A stretch of DNA of 7,629 nucleotides from Saprospiraceae bacterium (GCA_947441325.1 CANETR010000078.1:1-7629), one strand, 5' to 3'; shown: positions 1 to 6,853, counted from the first letter of the stretch. The notes: generated by a model from the sequence alone, not told the origin. A program made the numbers and translations.

Positions 1-269
1 ACTAGTTTTGGCAAATAGCTGTCGAGCGAATGATGCGGAAAACCAGCCAATTCAATTTTTGAAGATCCATTGTTACGTGCAGTAAGGGTTATCCCCAAAA
101 TATTGGAAGCTAAAACAGCGTCTGAACCGAAGGTTTCATAAAAATCGCCTACCCTAAACAACAAAATGGCATCGGCATATTGTGCCTTGAACTCATTGTA
201 TTGCTCCATTAATGGAGTAATTTTTATACTAGTGAGCGTCTCATTGTCGCTCTGATGATGATTTGCCAA
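1..269 (-). CDS. mutS: DNA mismatch repair protein MutS, N-terminal fragment
   Basis: MutS is the ATPase that recognises mispaired bases and starts methyl-independent or methyl-directed mismatch repair in the cytoplasm. Only the first 89 codons are present; the gene runs off the left edge. The visible part is the mismatch-binding domain I. It contains TPLMEQYN, then [13 protein letters not shown] with the Phe-Tyr-Glu triad (F43, E45 from the start chosen here; F36/E38 in E. coli) that stacks on the mismatched base, then [18 protein letters not shown] chose the TTG at 267-269. The first ATG in frame (207-209) would cut off the conserved Thr-Pro just before it and leave too short an N-terminus, and a stop lies three codons upstream of the TTG. 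It lies 41 bases after the sirtuin stop on the same strand, with no terminator between, so co-transcription is likely. The family call is very secure; the start is an inference. Confidence 0.95.
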   Translation of the reverse strand, partial: MANHHQSDNETLTSIKITPLMEQYNEFKAQYADAILLFRVGDFYETFGSDAVLASNILGITLTARNNGSSKIELAGFPHHSLDSYLPKL

Positions 270-310
270 GCTTAAAATTATTTATAGTTTATATCGAGAT
301 GCTAACCTTT

Positions 311-1006
311 CTAGCCGTGTTTGCTGATAATTTCTTCTACCAAGGGTGGCAGACCAATCGCTGCGGTTTCTACTATGATATTTAGATTTGGATCCCCCAT
401 TTTTAAGGCTGGCTTAGGATCGACAAAATAAATGGGTATTCCATCGGGCGCATAGCGTATAAGTCCTGCTGCGGGATATACCTGCATAGAAGTGCCAACA
501 ATCATAAAAATATCGGCCTGTTCGGTAAGCTCAATCGCTTTTTCAATCAAGGGAACTGCTTCTCCAAACCAGACAATATGCGGTCTGAGCTGAGAACCTT
601 TTTCGCAATAATCACCCAAATTTAATGCTCCAGTCCATTCATAAATCAAGTTCTCGTCAGCTGTGCTGCGCACCTTTAAAAGTTCGCCATGCAGGTGCAA
701 TACTTCTTTAGAACCTGCTCTTTCATGAAGATTGTCAACATTTTGGGTAACAACACTTACTTCAAAAAAATCCTCTAGTTTTGCCAAAGCCAAATGTCCG
801 GCATTGGGTGCTACTTCATGAAGCTGCGCTCTGCGTTGATTATAAAAATCCAAAACGAGGTGCTGATTTTTTTTCCATCCCTGAGGAGAGGCTACTTCCA
901 TAATATCATGGCCTTCCCACAAGCCCTCGGCATCTCTGAAAGTTTTTATTCCACTTTCGGCGCTTATACCTGCGCCGCTAAGGATTACAATTTTTTTCTT
1001 AGGCAT
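311..1006 (-). CDS. cobB: NAD-dependent protein deacylase, class III-type sirtuin (CobB/SIRT5-like)
   Basis: A sirtuin of 231 residues that removes acyl groups from protein lysines using NAD+, giving nicotinamide and O-acyl-ADP-ribose. Visible motifs are GAGISAESGI (11-20) for NAD binding, TQNVDNLH (87-94), catalytic His106 in HLHGEL, VWFGE (145-149) and GTS (171-173). FYNQR places Tyr55 and Arg58 as the YxxR pair that binds the carboxylate of succinyl- or malonyl-lysine in SIRT5 and E. coli CobB, so desuccinylase/demalonylase activity is likely besides deacetylation. The segment around 112-137, where zinc-binding sirtuins carry two Cys pairs, has only Cys134, the sole cysteine in the protein, so the usual structural zinc site is absent. 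The length equals the compact bacterial core, with no extension. It starts 5 bases after the stop of the upstream lipoprotein gene and precedes mutS. The family call is secure; acyl preference is inferred from YxxR. Confidence 0.95.
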   Translation of the reverse strand: MPKKKIVILSGAGISAESGIKTFRDAEGLWEGHDIMEVASPQGWKKNQHLVLDFYNQRRAQLHEVAPNAGHLALAKLEDFFEVSVVTQNVDNLHERAGSKEVLHLHGELLKVRSTADENLIYEWTGALNLGDYCEKGSQLRPHIVWFGEAVPLIEKAIELTEQADIFMIVGTSMQVYPAAGLIRYAPDGIPIYFVDPKPALKMGDPNLNIIVETAAIGLPPLVEEIISKHG

Positions 1007-1011
1007 CTTAA

Positions 1012-1437
1012 TTATTTTGAAAGGGAATTACTCAATAAATTTAATGTTGCAGGCAAATAAGGTTCTATATCGAGCGAAGGTTCTCTGTATTCCATACAGG
1101 CTTGAAACATTTTTGCTGCCAAAAGCAGGTGTTCTGTTTTTTGCATTTTCAGAAACTTACTCATAAAATCATCGCCCAATTTAATTGAAAGTTCAGTAAA
1201 TGCAATGCCATGATCAATAGCTGAGTTGTCATCGGTTTTATAAGCAAATCTGATGAGTTGAAGCAAAGCTGTTGTATCTTTATTTGCCGCCTTATGAAAG
1301 GTCAGACAATAAGGAAATGCATTTTTTCTTGCCTGTTCTAATACAGATTGTGCTATTTCTATTTCACCTACACGACAGTCTGAACCTGCATTACATGACA
1401 AAAAAAATATGGCTGAAATCAAAAACCAAAATCGCAT
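1012..1437 (-). CDS. putative small lipoprotein of unknown function
   Basis: I do not recognise this 141-residue protein. It begins with a short charged start (MR), a hydrophobic stretch (residues 3-13) and Phe-Leu-Ser-Cys, which reads as a signal peptidase II lipobox with Cys15 as the lipidated residue. The -3 position is Phe rather than the commoner Leu, so the call is likely but not certain. The mature part has three further cysteines (21, 44, 114) and looks mostly helical, with amphipathic stretches about 24-42, 56-66, 76-113 and 127-139; no enzyme motif is visible. It ends 5 bases before the sirtuin start on the same strand, so the two are almost certainly co-transcribed and possibly translationally coupled. 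Its start lies just downstream of a strong terminator, and I see no convincing TAnnTTTG promoter in the roughly 22 bases between, so expression may rely on read-through or a poorly conserved promoter. Confidence 0.75.
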   Translation of the reverse strand: MRFWFLISAIFFLSCNAGSDCRVGEIEIAQSVLEQARKNAFPYCLTFHKAANKDTTALLQLIRFAYKTDDNSAIDHGIAFTELSIKLGDDFMSKFLKMQKTEHLLLAAKMFQACMEYREPSLDIEPYLPATLNLLSNSLSK

Positions 1438-1459
1438 GGAAATTTTATTGCAAGATAGG

Positions 1460-1499
1460 AAAAAAACAAAAAAAACGCCACCCTTTGGGGTGGCGTTTT
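1460..1499 (-). terminator. strong Rho-independent terminator after the pentapeptide-repeat gene
   Basis: A perfect 12-bp inverted repeat (1472-1483 against 1488-1499) encloses a 4-base loop. In the minus-strand transcript the GC-rich stem is followed by a U-rich run (1460-1471 read in reverse). It lies 17 bases past the stop of the pentapeptide-repeat gene and should end the transcript from the cotransporter/PLP/pentapeptide side. The plus strand also has a T-rich stretch after the stem, so it could work both ways, but no plus-strand gene precedes it. The lipoprotein/sirtuin/mutS genes lie directly downstream, so any leakage would feed them. Confidence 0.92.
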
Positions 1500-1516
1500 C
1501 TATTTTTTATAAAGAT

Positions 1517-2215
1517 TTATTTATCTTCAGGATACTTTACATCGGGTAATGTGTACAGGTGCATGTCCTCTTTTTTATAGATACATTCCTTCATGTTGGC
1601 ACCCTCCGCATTGGTGAGTTCTTCCATGCTTGCTCCAATCAGTATTGTGCGTTCAAAAGTACAATTTTCTACATCACAGCCATCCAGTTTTGCATTGGTC
1701 ATATTGGCTTTGCGCATATTGGCACCAATTAGTTCGGCACCTGTCAAATCGGCATCGATGAATTGAGTTTTAATACAGCGGGCTCCGGTCAGGTCAGTAT
1801 TGGCAAGATTGGCTTTATTAAAAATAGCCCCACTTAAATCAGAGATGATCTGGTCCTGTTCTCCCAAATCTGCCCCACTCAAATCGGCAGACTCCAGGTT
1901 TGTCTTCAGCATTTTAACTCCTCTAAGGTCAGCTCCGCTTAAATCAGCCCCCTTCATGTCATAACCCGAAAAATCCAAACCAGCCAGTTCGGCTCCTTTC
2001 AGATTAATTTTGGCATTTGGTGCTGCAGCCCTGTAGGAATCCCAATATTTTTTTCCTTTTTTGATGGCCTCAAATTGTTTGACATCATATTCGATTGCCT
2101 GTTCGGTATCATCTTCTTCGCCATCCTCATCTTCTTCCTGAGCATAAAGACTGCTGATATTGAAAGACAGAAAAAGCATACAAATCATGCTGAATAAAAG
2201 TGAACGCTGAGCCAT
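1517..2215 (-). CDS. exported pentapeptide-repeat protein
   Basis: This 232-residue protein carries a signal peptide: a charged start (MAQR), a hydrophobic core (about 5-23) and a type I cleavage site after LYA (residue 25). A strongly acidic linker (27-38) follows. From Asn71 to Leu200 the sequence can be cut into 26 consecutive five-residue units of the A(D/N)LxG type without a register break, for example DLSGA, DLRGV, DLTGA and NMRKA. One unit (DQIIS, 121-125) lacks the usual hydrophobic centre. Such repeats fold into a right-handed quadrilateral beta-helix, here about six and a half coils. Cys180 and Cys185 occupy equivalent inward-facing positions in adjacent units; Cys147 and Cys211 are the others. 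The family's best-known members mimic DNA, but an exported protein cannot be assumed to do so; its role is unknown. It is 70 bases downstream of the PLP enzyme gene and ends at a strong terminator. No clear promoter was found in the gap. Confidence 0.9.
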   Translation of the reverse strand: MAQRSLLFSMICMLFLSFNISSLYAQEEDEDGEEDDTEQAIEYDVKQFEAIKKGKKYWDSYRAAAPNAKINLKGAELAGLDFSGYDMKGADLSGADLRGVKMLKTNLESADLSGADLGEQDQIISDLSGAIFNKANLANTDLTGARCIKTQFIDADLTGAELIGANMRKANMTNAKLDGCDVENCTFERTILIGASMEELTNAEGANMKECIYKKEDMHLYTLPDVKYPEDK

Positions 2216-2285
2216 AGTGGTAAAGTTTATAAGGTTATATGCTGAATTATTTAAAATATCGTGCCAAAATCAATTAAAAATCTGA

Positions 2286-3386
2286 TTATCTCAACTGACT
2301 GCCAAAATGATCGTATTTCCTGCCATTAAAATCAGTGTAGGCTCCCATTGCATCGGCCGAAAGACAAGAATGAATGGGAAAAACTTCTACAAAATCTCCG
2401 ACCGAAACTGCGTCAAAAAAATTGTCAGTACAGCTAATGATGCCATGTTCCTGAGAAAGGGCTTTTACAAAATTAGCACTTTGTGGCAGATTTTTATCTT
2501 CATATTTTCTCACTAAACCAAAACACTGAACTCTGTTCAACTGAATAGAATCTTTTGAAAAATGAACCGCTCCGCCATAAATTACCAATTCATTTCTGCG
2601 TTTATGCTTCGACACAACTGGACAAAGCATACTCACTGCAATTTCATCCAGCCGGCAAGAACCGATGTTGTATTGCATGAGGTCGTAAAAGGTAAAATTA
2701 CCCGGCCTGATTTCATCCACGCCGCTCCAATCTTCGGCCAGGGAACAGGTAGGCGTATCGCCGAGGGAGATTTTTAAATCCGGATATTCAGCAATATAGT
2801 ATGTCTTTAAATCCAGCATCATTTTTTTTGTACGCTCATGTACTTCCAAAACATCAGCGGCAGAACGGCAGCTGTAGCTGTGCCCTGCATGTGCCAAAAA
2901 GCCTTTAAAATTTAGGCTTGAACTTTTTTGTATAACGCTCAGCATTTCAGAAATAGCGACTTTGTCATCGGGGTCAAAACCGGTTCTTGCTGTACCGCAA
3001 TCGATTTTGACATAAAGATTTACATTTCCCTTTAATTCATCTGAAAGCCTTTCAATTTCACTGCCTTCATCTGCCAACAATTGCAGCTGCTCCGTTTTTT
3101 GAATCAGTCTGTTGATGCGCTCAATTTCGTTAACATTTACAGGAAAGGCCACTGTAATATCCTTCCAGCCGCCATCGGCAAAATATTCTGCCATTTGTAA
3201 AGAAGCGACCGTTATTTTATCAACGCCTTCTTCCCTAAACCATTCGGCAACTGCTAAAGATTGGGCAGTTTTAAGATGAGGCCTGAAATTCAGTTGGTAT
3301 TTTCTGGCTTTTTCGGCCATCTTGTGAATGTTTTTACGACATTGCTCCTCATTGAGTACTAGCGTTGGCTTATCAGGTTTAATCAT
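2286..3386 (-). CDS. PLP-dependent D-threonine aldolase / D-serine dehydratase-like enzyme
   Basis: A 366-residue fold-type III (alanine racemase-like N-terminal barrel) PLP enzyme. Lys39 in RPHLKT is the expected Schiff-base lysine. HAGHSY (166-171), GDTPTC (209-214) and RPGNFTFYD (227-235) match the barrel and phosphate-binding segments of the D-serine dehydratase/D-threonine aldolase family. Near the C-terminus, His339-Ser-Cys341 corresponds to the His-x-Cys metal-binding motif of the DSD1 group, so a Zn2+ or similar ion beside the PLP is expected. Family members cleave D-threonine to glycine and acetaldehyde or deaminate D-serine; which substrate applies here cannot be read from the sequence. 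The length is typical and both ends look intact. The start lies 2 bases after the stop of the cotransporter gene (TAA, two bases, ATG), implying an operon with translational coupling. Confidence 0.9.
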   Translation of the reverse strand: MIKPDKPTLVLNEEQCRKNIHKMAEKARKYQLNFRPHLKTAQSLAVAEWFREEGVDKITVASLQMAEYFADGGWKDITVAFPVNVNEIERINRLIQKTEQLQLLADEGSEIERLSDELKGNVNLYVKIDCGTARTGFDPDDKVAISEMLSVIQKSSSLNFKGFLAHAGHSYSCRSAADVLEVHERTKKMMLDLKTYYIAEYPDLKISLGDTPTCSLAEDWSGVDEIRPGNFTFYDLMQYNIGSCRLDEIAVSMLCPVVSKHKRRNELVIYGGAVHFSKDSIQLNRVQCFGLVRKYEDKNLPQSANFVKALSQEHGIISCTDNFFDAVSVGDFVEVFPIHSCLSADAMGAYTDFNGRKYDHFGSQLR

Positions 3387-3388
3387 AT

Positions 3389-5083
3389 TTAGCGGTCTTC
3401 GATTTCTATAAATTCCTGTTTTTCGTTAGATAGTTTATCATTTTCGGTATTGTTTAGTACCAGTTCTTTCAGTGCCAGGATTGCCTGTCGGTTCGACTGC
3501 ACAAAGGCACGGTTTGCGACAATGATATTCGATACGGAAAGATCCTTTATTTCCTGTTTGTTAATCGCTGAAAGGGTCTGATCCAAAAATATTTTGTCAT
3601 CATTTTTAACCTTTTCAAGGAGTTGTAAAATTTTAAACGAATCAATCTTTTCAGATTCAAAACTATTCAAAATTTTTGCAATTTCCATATACAATTCAGA
3701 AATCCTTTCCTTAAATCGGTGATATTGCTCGTTCACAAAACTATTTTCTTCCGATTCAAAATCGAGCAGATTGTGCCTGATATCTTTTATAGACTTGGCA
3801 GAATGTACCATCAGTCTTAGTCCGTGAAGCAGGCGGTCGAGCTGGCTAAGCTCCGTTTTTGACAATTCCTTCATTTGAATTCCTGCGCCAAAAGTCAGAA
3901 TTTCCGATTGCAGCTGCTTAATATTTTCATATTCTTTTGGCAGGCTCAGATGCTTATCCTCTTTTGCAAATTCATTGTTTATAAAAATTGATTTAGCATC
4001 AATTTCCATGACCTTGAGGTTATGAAAAAGTATGTCATTGTATAAATGTGCAGTTTCTTTTTTCATGGCAATGAGCGCAGAATAGGTCATTTTAGCCGAT
4101 TCTTCATTGATAAATTTTGCACTATTCGTTTTTCTGTCTTTAAGCAACTTTTCCAAAAAATTTGAAAACCTATCAATGAAAGGTATAAACAGCAAAACCC
4201 CCAAAATATTGAAACTGCTATGAAAAAGCACCAGAGCTTCAACCGGATGTTTATCGATTTTAAAAAATATAGTAACAAAAGCAATGAGTATGGGTAAGAA
4301 TAAGAGTGCAGCAAAGGCTGTTATCAGATTAAATCCAACCTGCGCCCAAGCCACTCTTTTTTTAAGCACACCTCCTCCCAGCGAGCCTATAACAATCGTG
4401 ACTGTGGTACCCAAATCGGCACCCACAACCATAGCAGCAGCATCATTAAAACTGAGTAATCCGGCATTTAAAGCCGTGAGTGTAAGCGCCACTGTTGCAG
4501 AACTCGCCTGCATAATCGCTGTTGCAAGAACACCAATTGCAAAATAAAAGAGGATGCCATAATTTGGCATTTCTGCAAGATCAATCGCATTGCCGAGCTC
4601 CTCAACACTGGATTTCATTAGTCCCAGTCCGTAAAACAGCAGGCCCAATGCGCAAATAATATTAAAATATTTTGACAAATGCTCTTTCTCAGATAAAAGC
4701 ACCGAAAAGAGTCCGCCAACTGCAATCAATGGCAAGGCAAAAATTTCAATATTGAAATTGAATCCTAAACCTGCAACAATCCAACCTGTAGTGGTAGAGC
4801 CAATATTTGCACCCAAAATCAAACCGATTGCCTGCTGCATTTTTATGACTCCGGCCCCTACAAAAGCCAGCACAATGAGCGAAAGTGCCGAACTGCTCTG
4901 CAGGGCGACAGTGGATAAAAATCCAACAAAAATGGACCTGAAGGTACCATTGGTATATTTTCTGATAAATTTTCTGAGTGAGCCTCCGGATAATTTCCTA
5001 ACCGCCTCTTCCATGAGATAAATCCCAAAAAGAAACATACCCAAACCACCAAATAATTGTATCGGATCGAAATTATCCCACAT
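3389..5083 (-). CDS. Na+/phosphate cotransporter family protein with PhoU-like C-terminal domain
   Basis: A 564-residue inner-membrane protein of the bacterial NptA/YjbB-like branch of the SLC34-related Na/Pi cotransporters. The membrane part (about 1-310) contains the two inverted repeats typical of the family, each with a QSSSA-type motif: QSSSA at 62-66 and QASSA at 192-196. Each is followed by a glycine/threonine motif: GANIGSTTT at 91-99 and GADLGTTVT at 221-229. The cytoplasmic part (about 330-550) is highly charged and helical and resembles PhoU. E. coli YjbB (same architecture, similar size) exports phosphate, so direction and substrate here are open. It is the first gene of a minus-strand operon and faces a Na+-symporter gene across a 100-base divergent region. 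A -7 element (5115-5122) would give a leader of roughly 25 bases. No phosphate-regulon operator was recognised. Confidence 0.93.
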   Translation of the reverse strand: MWDNFDPIQLFGGLGMFLFGIYLMEEAVRKLSGGSLRKFIRKYTNGTFRSIFVGFLSTVALQSSSALSLIVLAFVGAGVIKMQQAIGLILGANIGSTTTGWIVAGLGFNFNIEIFALPLIAVGGLFSVLLSEKEHLSKYFNIICALGLLFYGLGLMKSSVEELGNAIDLAEMPNYGILFYFAIGVLATAIMQASSATVALTLTALNAGLLSFNDAAAMVVGADLGTTVTIVIGSLGGGVLKKRVAWAQVGFNLITAFAALLFLPILIAFVTIFFKIDKHPVEALVLFHSSFNILGVLLFIPFIDRFSNFLEKLLKDRKTNSAKFINEESAKMTYSALIAMKKETAHLYNDILFHNLKVMEIDAKSIFINNEFAKEDKHLSLPKEYENIKQLQSEILTFGAGIQMKELSKTELSQLDRLLHGLRLMVHSAKSIKDIRHNLLDFESEENSFVNEQYHRFKERISELYMEIAKILNSFESEKIDSFKILQLLEKVKNDDKIFLDQTLSAINKQEIKDLSVSNIIVANRAFVQSNRQAILALKELVLNNTENDKLSNEKQEFIEIEDR

Positions 5084-5114
5084 TTTTTATCGCTGTTCAA
5101 TGCCATCAATTGCA

Positions 5115-5122
5115 CAAATATA
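5115..5122 (-). promoter_or_regulatory. Bacteroidota-type -7 element for the cotransporter operon
   Basis: On the minus strand this reads TATATTTG, an exact match to TAnnTTTG. A TTTC roughly 19 bases upstream could serve as a weak -33 element (consensus TTTG). Transcription would begin near 5108, giving a leader of about 25 bases before the ATG at 5083. An imperfect dyad of form TGCnATnnATnGCA (5101-5114) overlaps the expected start site and might be an operator, but it is weak evidence. The promoter call is from consensus only. Confidence 0.55.
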
Positions 5123-5125
5123 AAC

Positions 5126-5133
5126 TATTTTTG
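5126..5133 (+). promoter_or_regulatory. Bacteroidota-type -7 element for the sodium:solute symporter gene
   Basis: The plus strand reads TATTTTTG, an exact match to TAnnTTTG. The expected start near 5140 gives a leader of about 45 bases before the ATG at 5184. No good -33 TTTG sits at the usual spacing; the nearest TTG (5110-5112) is too close at 13 bases. It lies 3 bases from the opposing -7 element at 5115-5122, so polymerases on the two promoters would compete for the same DNA. Confidence 0.45.
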
Positions 5134-5183
5134 CAGCGAAAGAAATGATTTGAAATATACCCAAATTCCCTATCACAATTTTC

Positions 5184-6599
5184 ATGATATTGCTAGTTGC
5201 CACTGCTGCCTATCTCCTATTAAACCTAATCATCGGATTTTGGGCATCTAAGCGCGTACACAGCTCAGAAGATTTTGTGCTAGCCGGCCGAAACCTGAAT
5301 CTGTCAATGGCAAGTACCAGCATTTTTGCGACCTGGTTCGGCTCTGAAACTATCATGAGTTCTTCTGCCGAATTTGCGGAAGGCGGCTTCCCTGCTGTTT
5401 TGAAAGATCCTTTTGGTGCTTCACTCTGTCTGCTGCTCATCGGGCTATTTTATGCCGCTCCGCTCTATCGATTAAATATTATGACCCTTTCCGATTATTT
5501 CAGAATAAGGTTTAACCGCCAGGCAGAGCTGCTTTCGGCAGCACTGATGTCATTTTCATATATCAGCTGGATTGCCGCACAAATGGTTGCCTTGGGTACA
5601 ATTCTCAGTGTGTTGGCTATTGGAGCTGGAATAAATATTGGCATCGGCAGCAGTATTTTTATCGGTTCCATGCTGGTTACACTTTACACCAGCGTAGGTG
5701 GCATGTGGGCTGTATCCCTTACCGATTTTCTGCAAAGTATTGTCATCATCGTTGGGCTGCTGCTATTGACCGTCATTTTGGGCATTGAGATGGGCGGATT
5801 TACGAAGGTTTTAGCGGATAAACCCGAGGGCTTTTTCAGTCTCTTGCCTCAAAAAGGCAGTTCTCTTGCCGCTTATGGCGAGGCCTGGCTTTTGGTGGGA
5901 TTGGGCTCAATAGCTTCGCAGGATGTTTTTCAGCGGACCATGTCTGCCAAAAATGAAAAAACGGCTGTCCGTGCGGTTTTCCTCTCTTCCTTTTTATACA
6001 TAAGCGTAGCGATGTTGCCCCTTTTATTGGGACTTTTTGGCAAAGAAATCTTGCCTGATCTGTTGAGCGGCAGCGATGAAGATAAGCAGATGCTCCTGCC
6101 CTCTTTGGTATTGGCCAAAAGTCCGGTATGGCTGCAAATTTTGTTTTTTGGCGCCTTGGTTTCTGCAATTATGTCCACTACCAGCGGTGCAATTCTTGCG
6201 CCGGCATCGGTTTTTACCGAGAACCTCATAAAGCCCTTTTTTCCGAAAATGAAAGACAAGGCTTTGCTGCTCATGTTGCGTTTTTCGGTGCTCTTTTTTT
6301 CGGGATTGGCTTTGTGGCAGGCCTTGGGTGGCGATTCTATCTATAATCTGGCGGCAGACTCTTCCTCCCTGACCTTGGTGGCACTCTTTATTCCGCTCAG
6401 TTTTGGACTTTACTGGAAAAAGACATCAGCTATTGCAGCGCTAGCATCCATGATTTCGGGATTTGTCCTTTGGCTGGCTTATGATTATATTTGGCCGGAG
6501 GCTGAATGGCCTTCTATTTTTCCGGCTACTTTTTTAAGCTTTGTGGTAATTGTAGCCTTTTCTTATTTGTTCCCCGACAAAAAGGCGGAAACTATTTAG
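5184..6599 (+). CDS. sodium:solute symporter (SSS/SLC5 family)
   Basis: A 471-residue inner-membrane protein that imports an unknown solute with Na+. Family signatures are an N-terminal helix ending FWASKRV, then DFVLAGRNL (30-38), SVGGMWAVSLTDFLQ (170-184), ASQDVFQR (244-251) followed by a charged loop, and SAIMSTTSG (327-335), the helix that carries Na2-site Ser/Thr residues in relatives such as vSGLT and PutP. About 13 hydrophobic segments are visible, starting directly at the N-terminus, as expected. The length is slightly short but complete. The ATG at 5184 fits the typical start of family members. The gene is divergent from the cotransporter operon, and its 3' end is repeated in degenerate form at 7062-7124. 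Substrate cannot be assigned: neighbours do not point to a clear pathway, although an amino-acid-processing PLP enzyme is in the opposing operon. No convincing terminator follows. Confidence 0.95.
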   Translation: MILLVATAAYLLLNLIIGFWASKRVHSSEDFVLAGRNLNLSMASTSIFATWFGSETIMSSSAEFAEGGFPAVLKDPFGASLCLLLIGLFYAAPLYRLNIMTLSDYFRIRFNRQAELLSAALMSFSYISWIAAQMVALGTILSVLAIGAGINIGIGSSIFIGSMLVTLYTSVGGMWAVSLTDFLQSIVIIVGLLLLTVILGIEMGGFTKVLADKPEGFFSLLPQKGSSLAAYGEAWLLVGLGSIASQDVFQRTMSAKNEKTAVRAVFLSSFLYISVAMLPLLLGLFGKEILPDLLSGSDEDKQMLLPSLVLAKSPVWLQILFFGALVSAIMSTTSGAILAPASVFTENLIKPFFPKMKDKALLLMLRFSVLFFSGLALWQALGGDSIYNLAADSSSLTLVALFIPLSFGLYWKKTSAIAALASMISGFVLWLAYDYIWPEAEWPSIFPATFLSFVVIVAFSYLFPDKKAETI

Positions 6600-6615
6600 C
6601 CATAAGCTGTCTCAG
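6540..6615. repeat. junction duplication, copy A (symporter 3' end plus remnant GTPase tail)
   Basis: This segment aligns with 7062-7140 at 60 of 76 compared bases, with a single 3-base gap. It contains the last 19 codons and stop of the symporter gene. On the minus strand it then holds a tail reading LRQLMAK-stop, identical in protein to the end of the GTPase gene at 7117, although CTG/CTA and AGA/AGG differ between copies. The GTPase body is missing here, so this is a gene-end remnant. Confidence 0.85.
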
Positions 6616-6634
6616 AGAAAAATCTATCAATTTG

Positions 6635-6771
6635 GAGAAGTTTCCAAAATACGGATTTAAAGGGCAATACTGACCCCTCCCGAAAGCTTTCGAGGAGCCT
6701 ATCGGAGCTAGATTTTGTTGCACAAAATACTGGTATTTTACTTTGTAAAAAACAAACAGAATGTCAAACTG
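6635..6771 (+). repeat. intergenic repeat element, direct copy R1
   Basis: It aligns with 6898-7005 along its whole length apart from about 29 extra bases. The 32-base core (6711-6742) matches 6945-6976 at 29 positions. Inside are three inverted repeats: ATTTTG/CAAAAT around a 5-base loop (6712-6728), AAAATAC/GTATTTT around TG (6724-6739, sharing bases with the first), and TTTGT/ACAAA around five A (6742-6756). The extra segment holds the perfect 12-bp palindrome CGAAAGCTTTCG (6681-6692). It can be extended to CTCC/GGAG with one bulged base (6677-6697). No coding potential is apparent. The family to which the element belongs was not recognised. Confidence 0.75.
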
Positions 6772-6808
6772 GAAATCCGTCTTCCGAGAGGAAATAATCG
6801 GTATCGAA

Positions 6809-6853
6809 GATCTGTGTGTATCAGTATTTCTACCGTATAATCTGTGTTTTAAA
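6809..6853 (-). repeat. partial inverted copy of the intergenic repeat
   Basis: Read on the minus strand, this stretch resembles 6905-6949. The 11 bases AAACACAGATT are identical (6839-6849 inverted against 6910-6920), and similarity continues through ATAC(T/C)GAT and ACAC(A/G)GAT with a 2-base gap. With R2 it could fold into a large imperfect hairpin with a loop of about 51 bases (6854-6904). A further degenerate minus-strand match may continue through 6768-6808. Confidence 0.55.

Noticed and set aside
204..217. 14-bp perfect palindrome CTCCATTAATGGAG
   Set aside because: It lies within the conserved mutS coding segment encoding TPLME and has no partner site; chance is the simplest explanation.
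1438..1471. Promoter between the terminator and the lipoprotein gene
   Set aside because: TATCTTG resembles the -7 consensus but is one base short, and the T-rich -33 candidate is too close.
2216..2285. Possible promoter for the pentapeptide-repeat gene
   Set aside because: A TTTTG and several TA-rich stretches exist, but none matches TAnnTTTG at a sensible distance from a -33 element. Read-through from the PLP gene is as likely.
4284..4547. Plus-strand open frame inside the cotransporter gene, and similar frames at 4752-5021 and 5836-6274 on the opposite strand of real genes
   Set aside because: They are antisense shadows of strongly conserved membrane-protein genes, with no family motifs of their own.
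6677..6697. Palindrome considered as a terminator for the symporter gene
   Set aside because: The stem is good but has no loop as a perfect palindrome and no T-run follows it, so it does not meet the usual terminator form.
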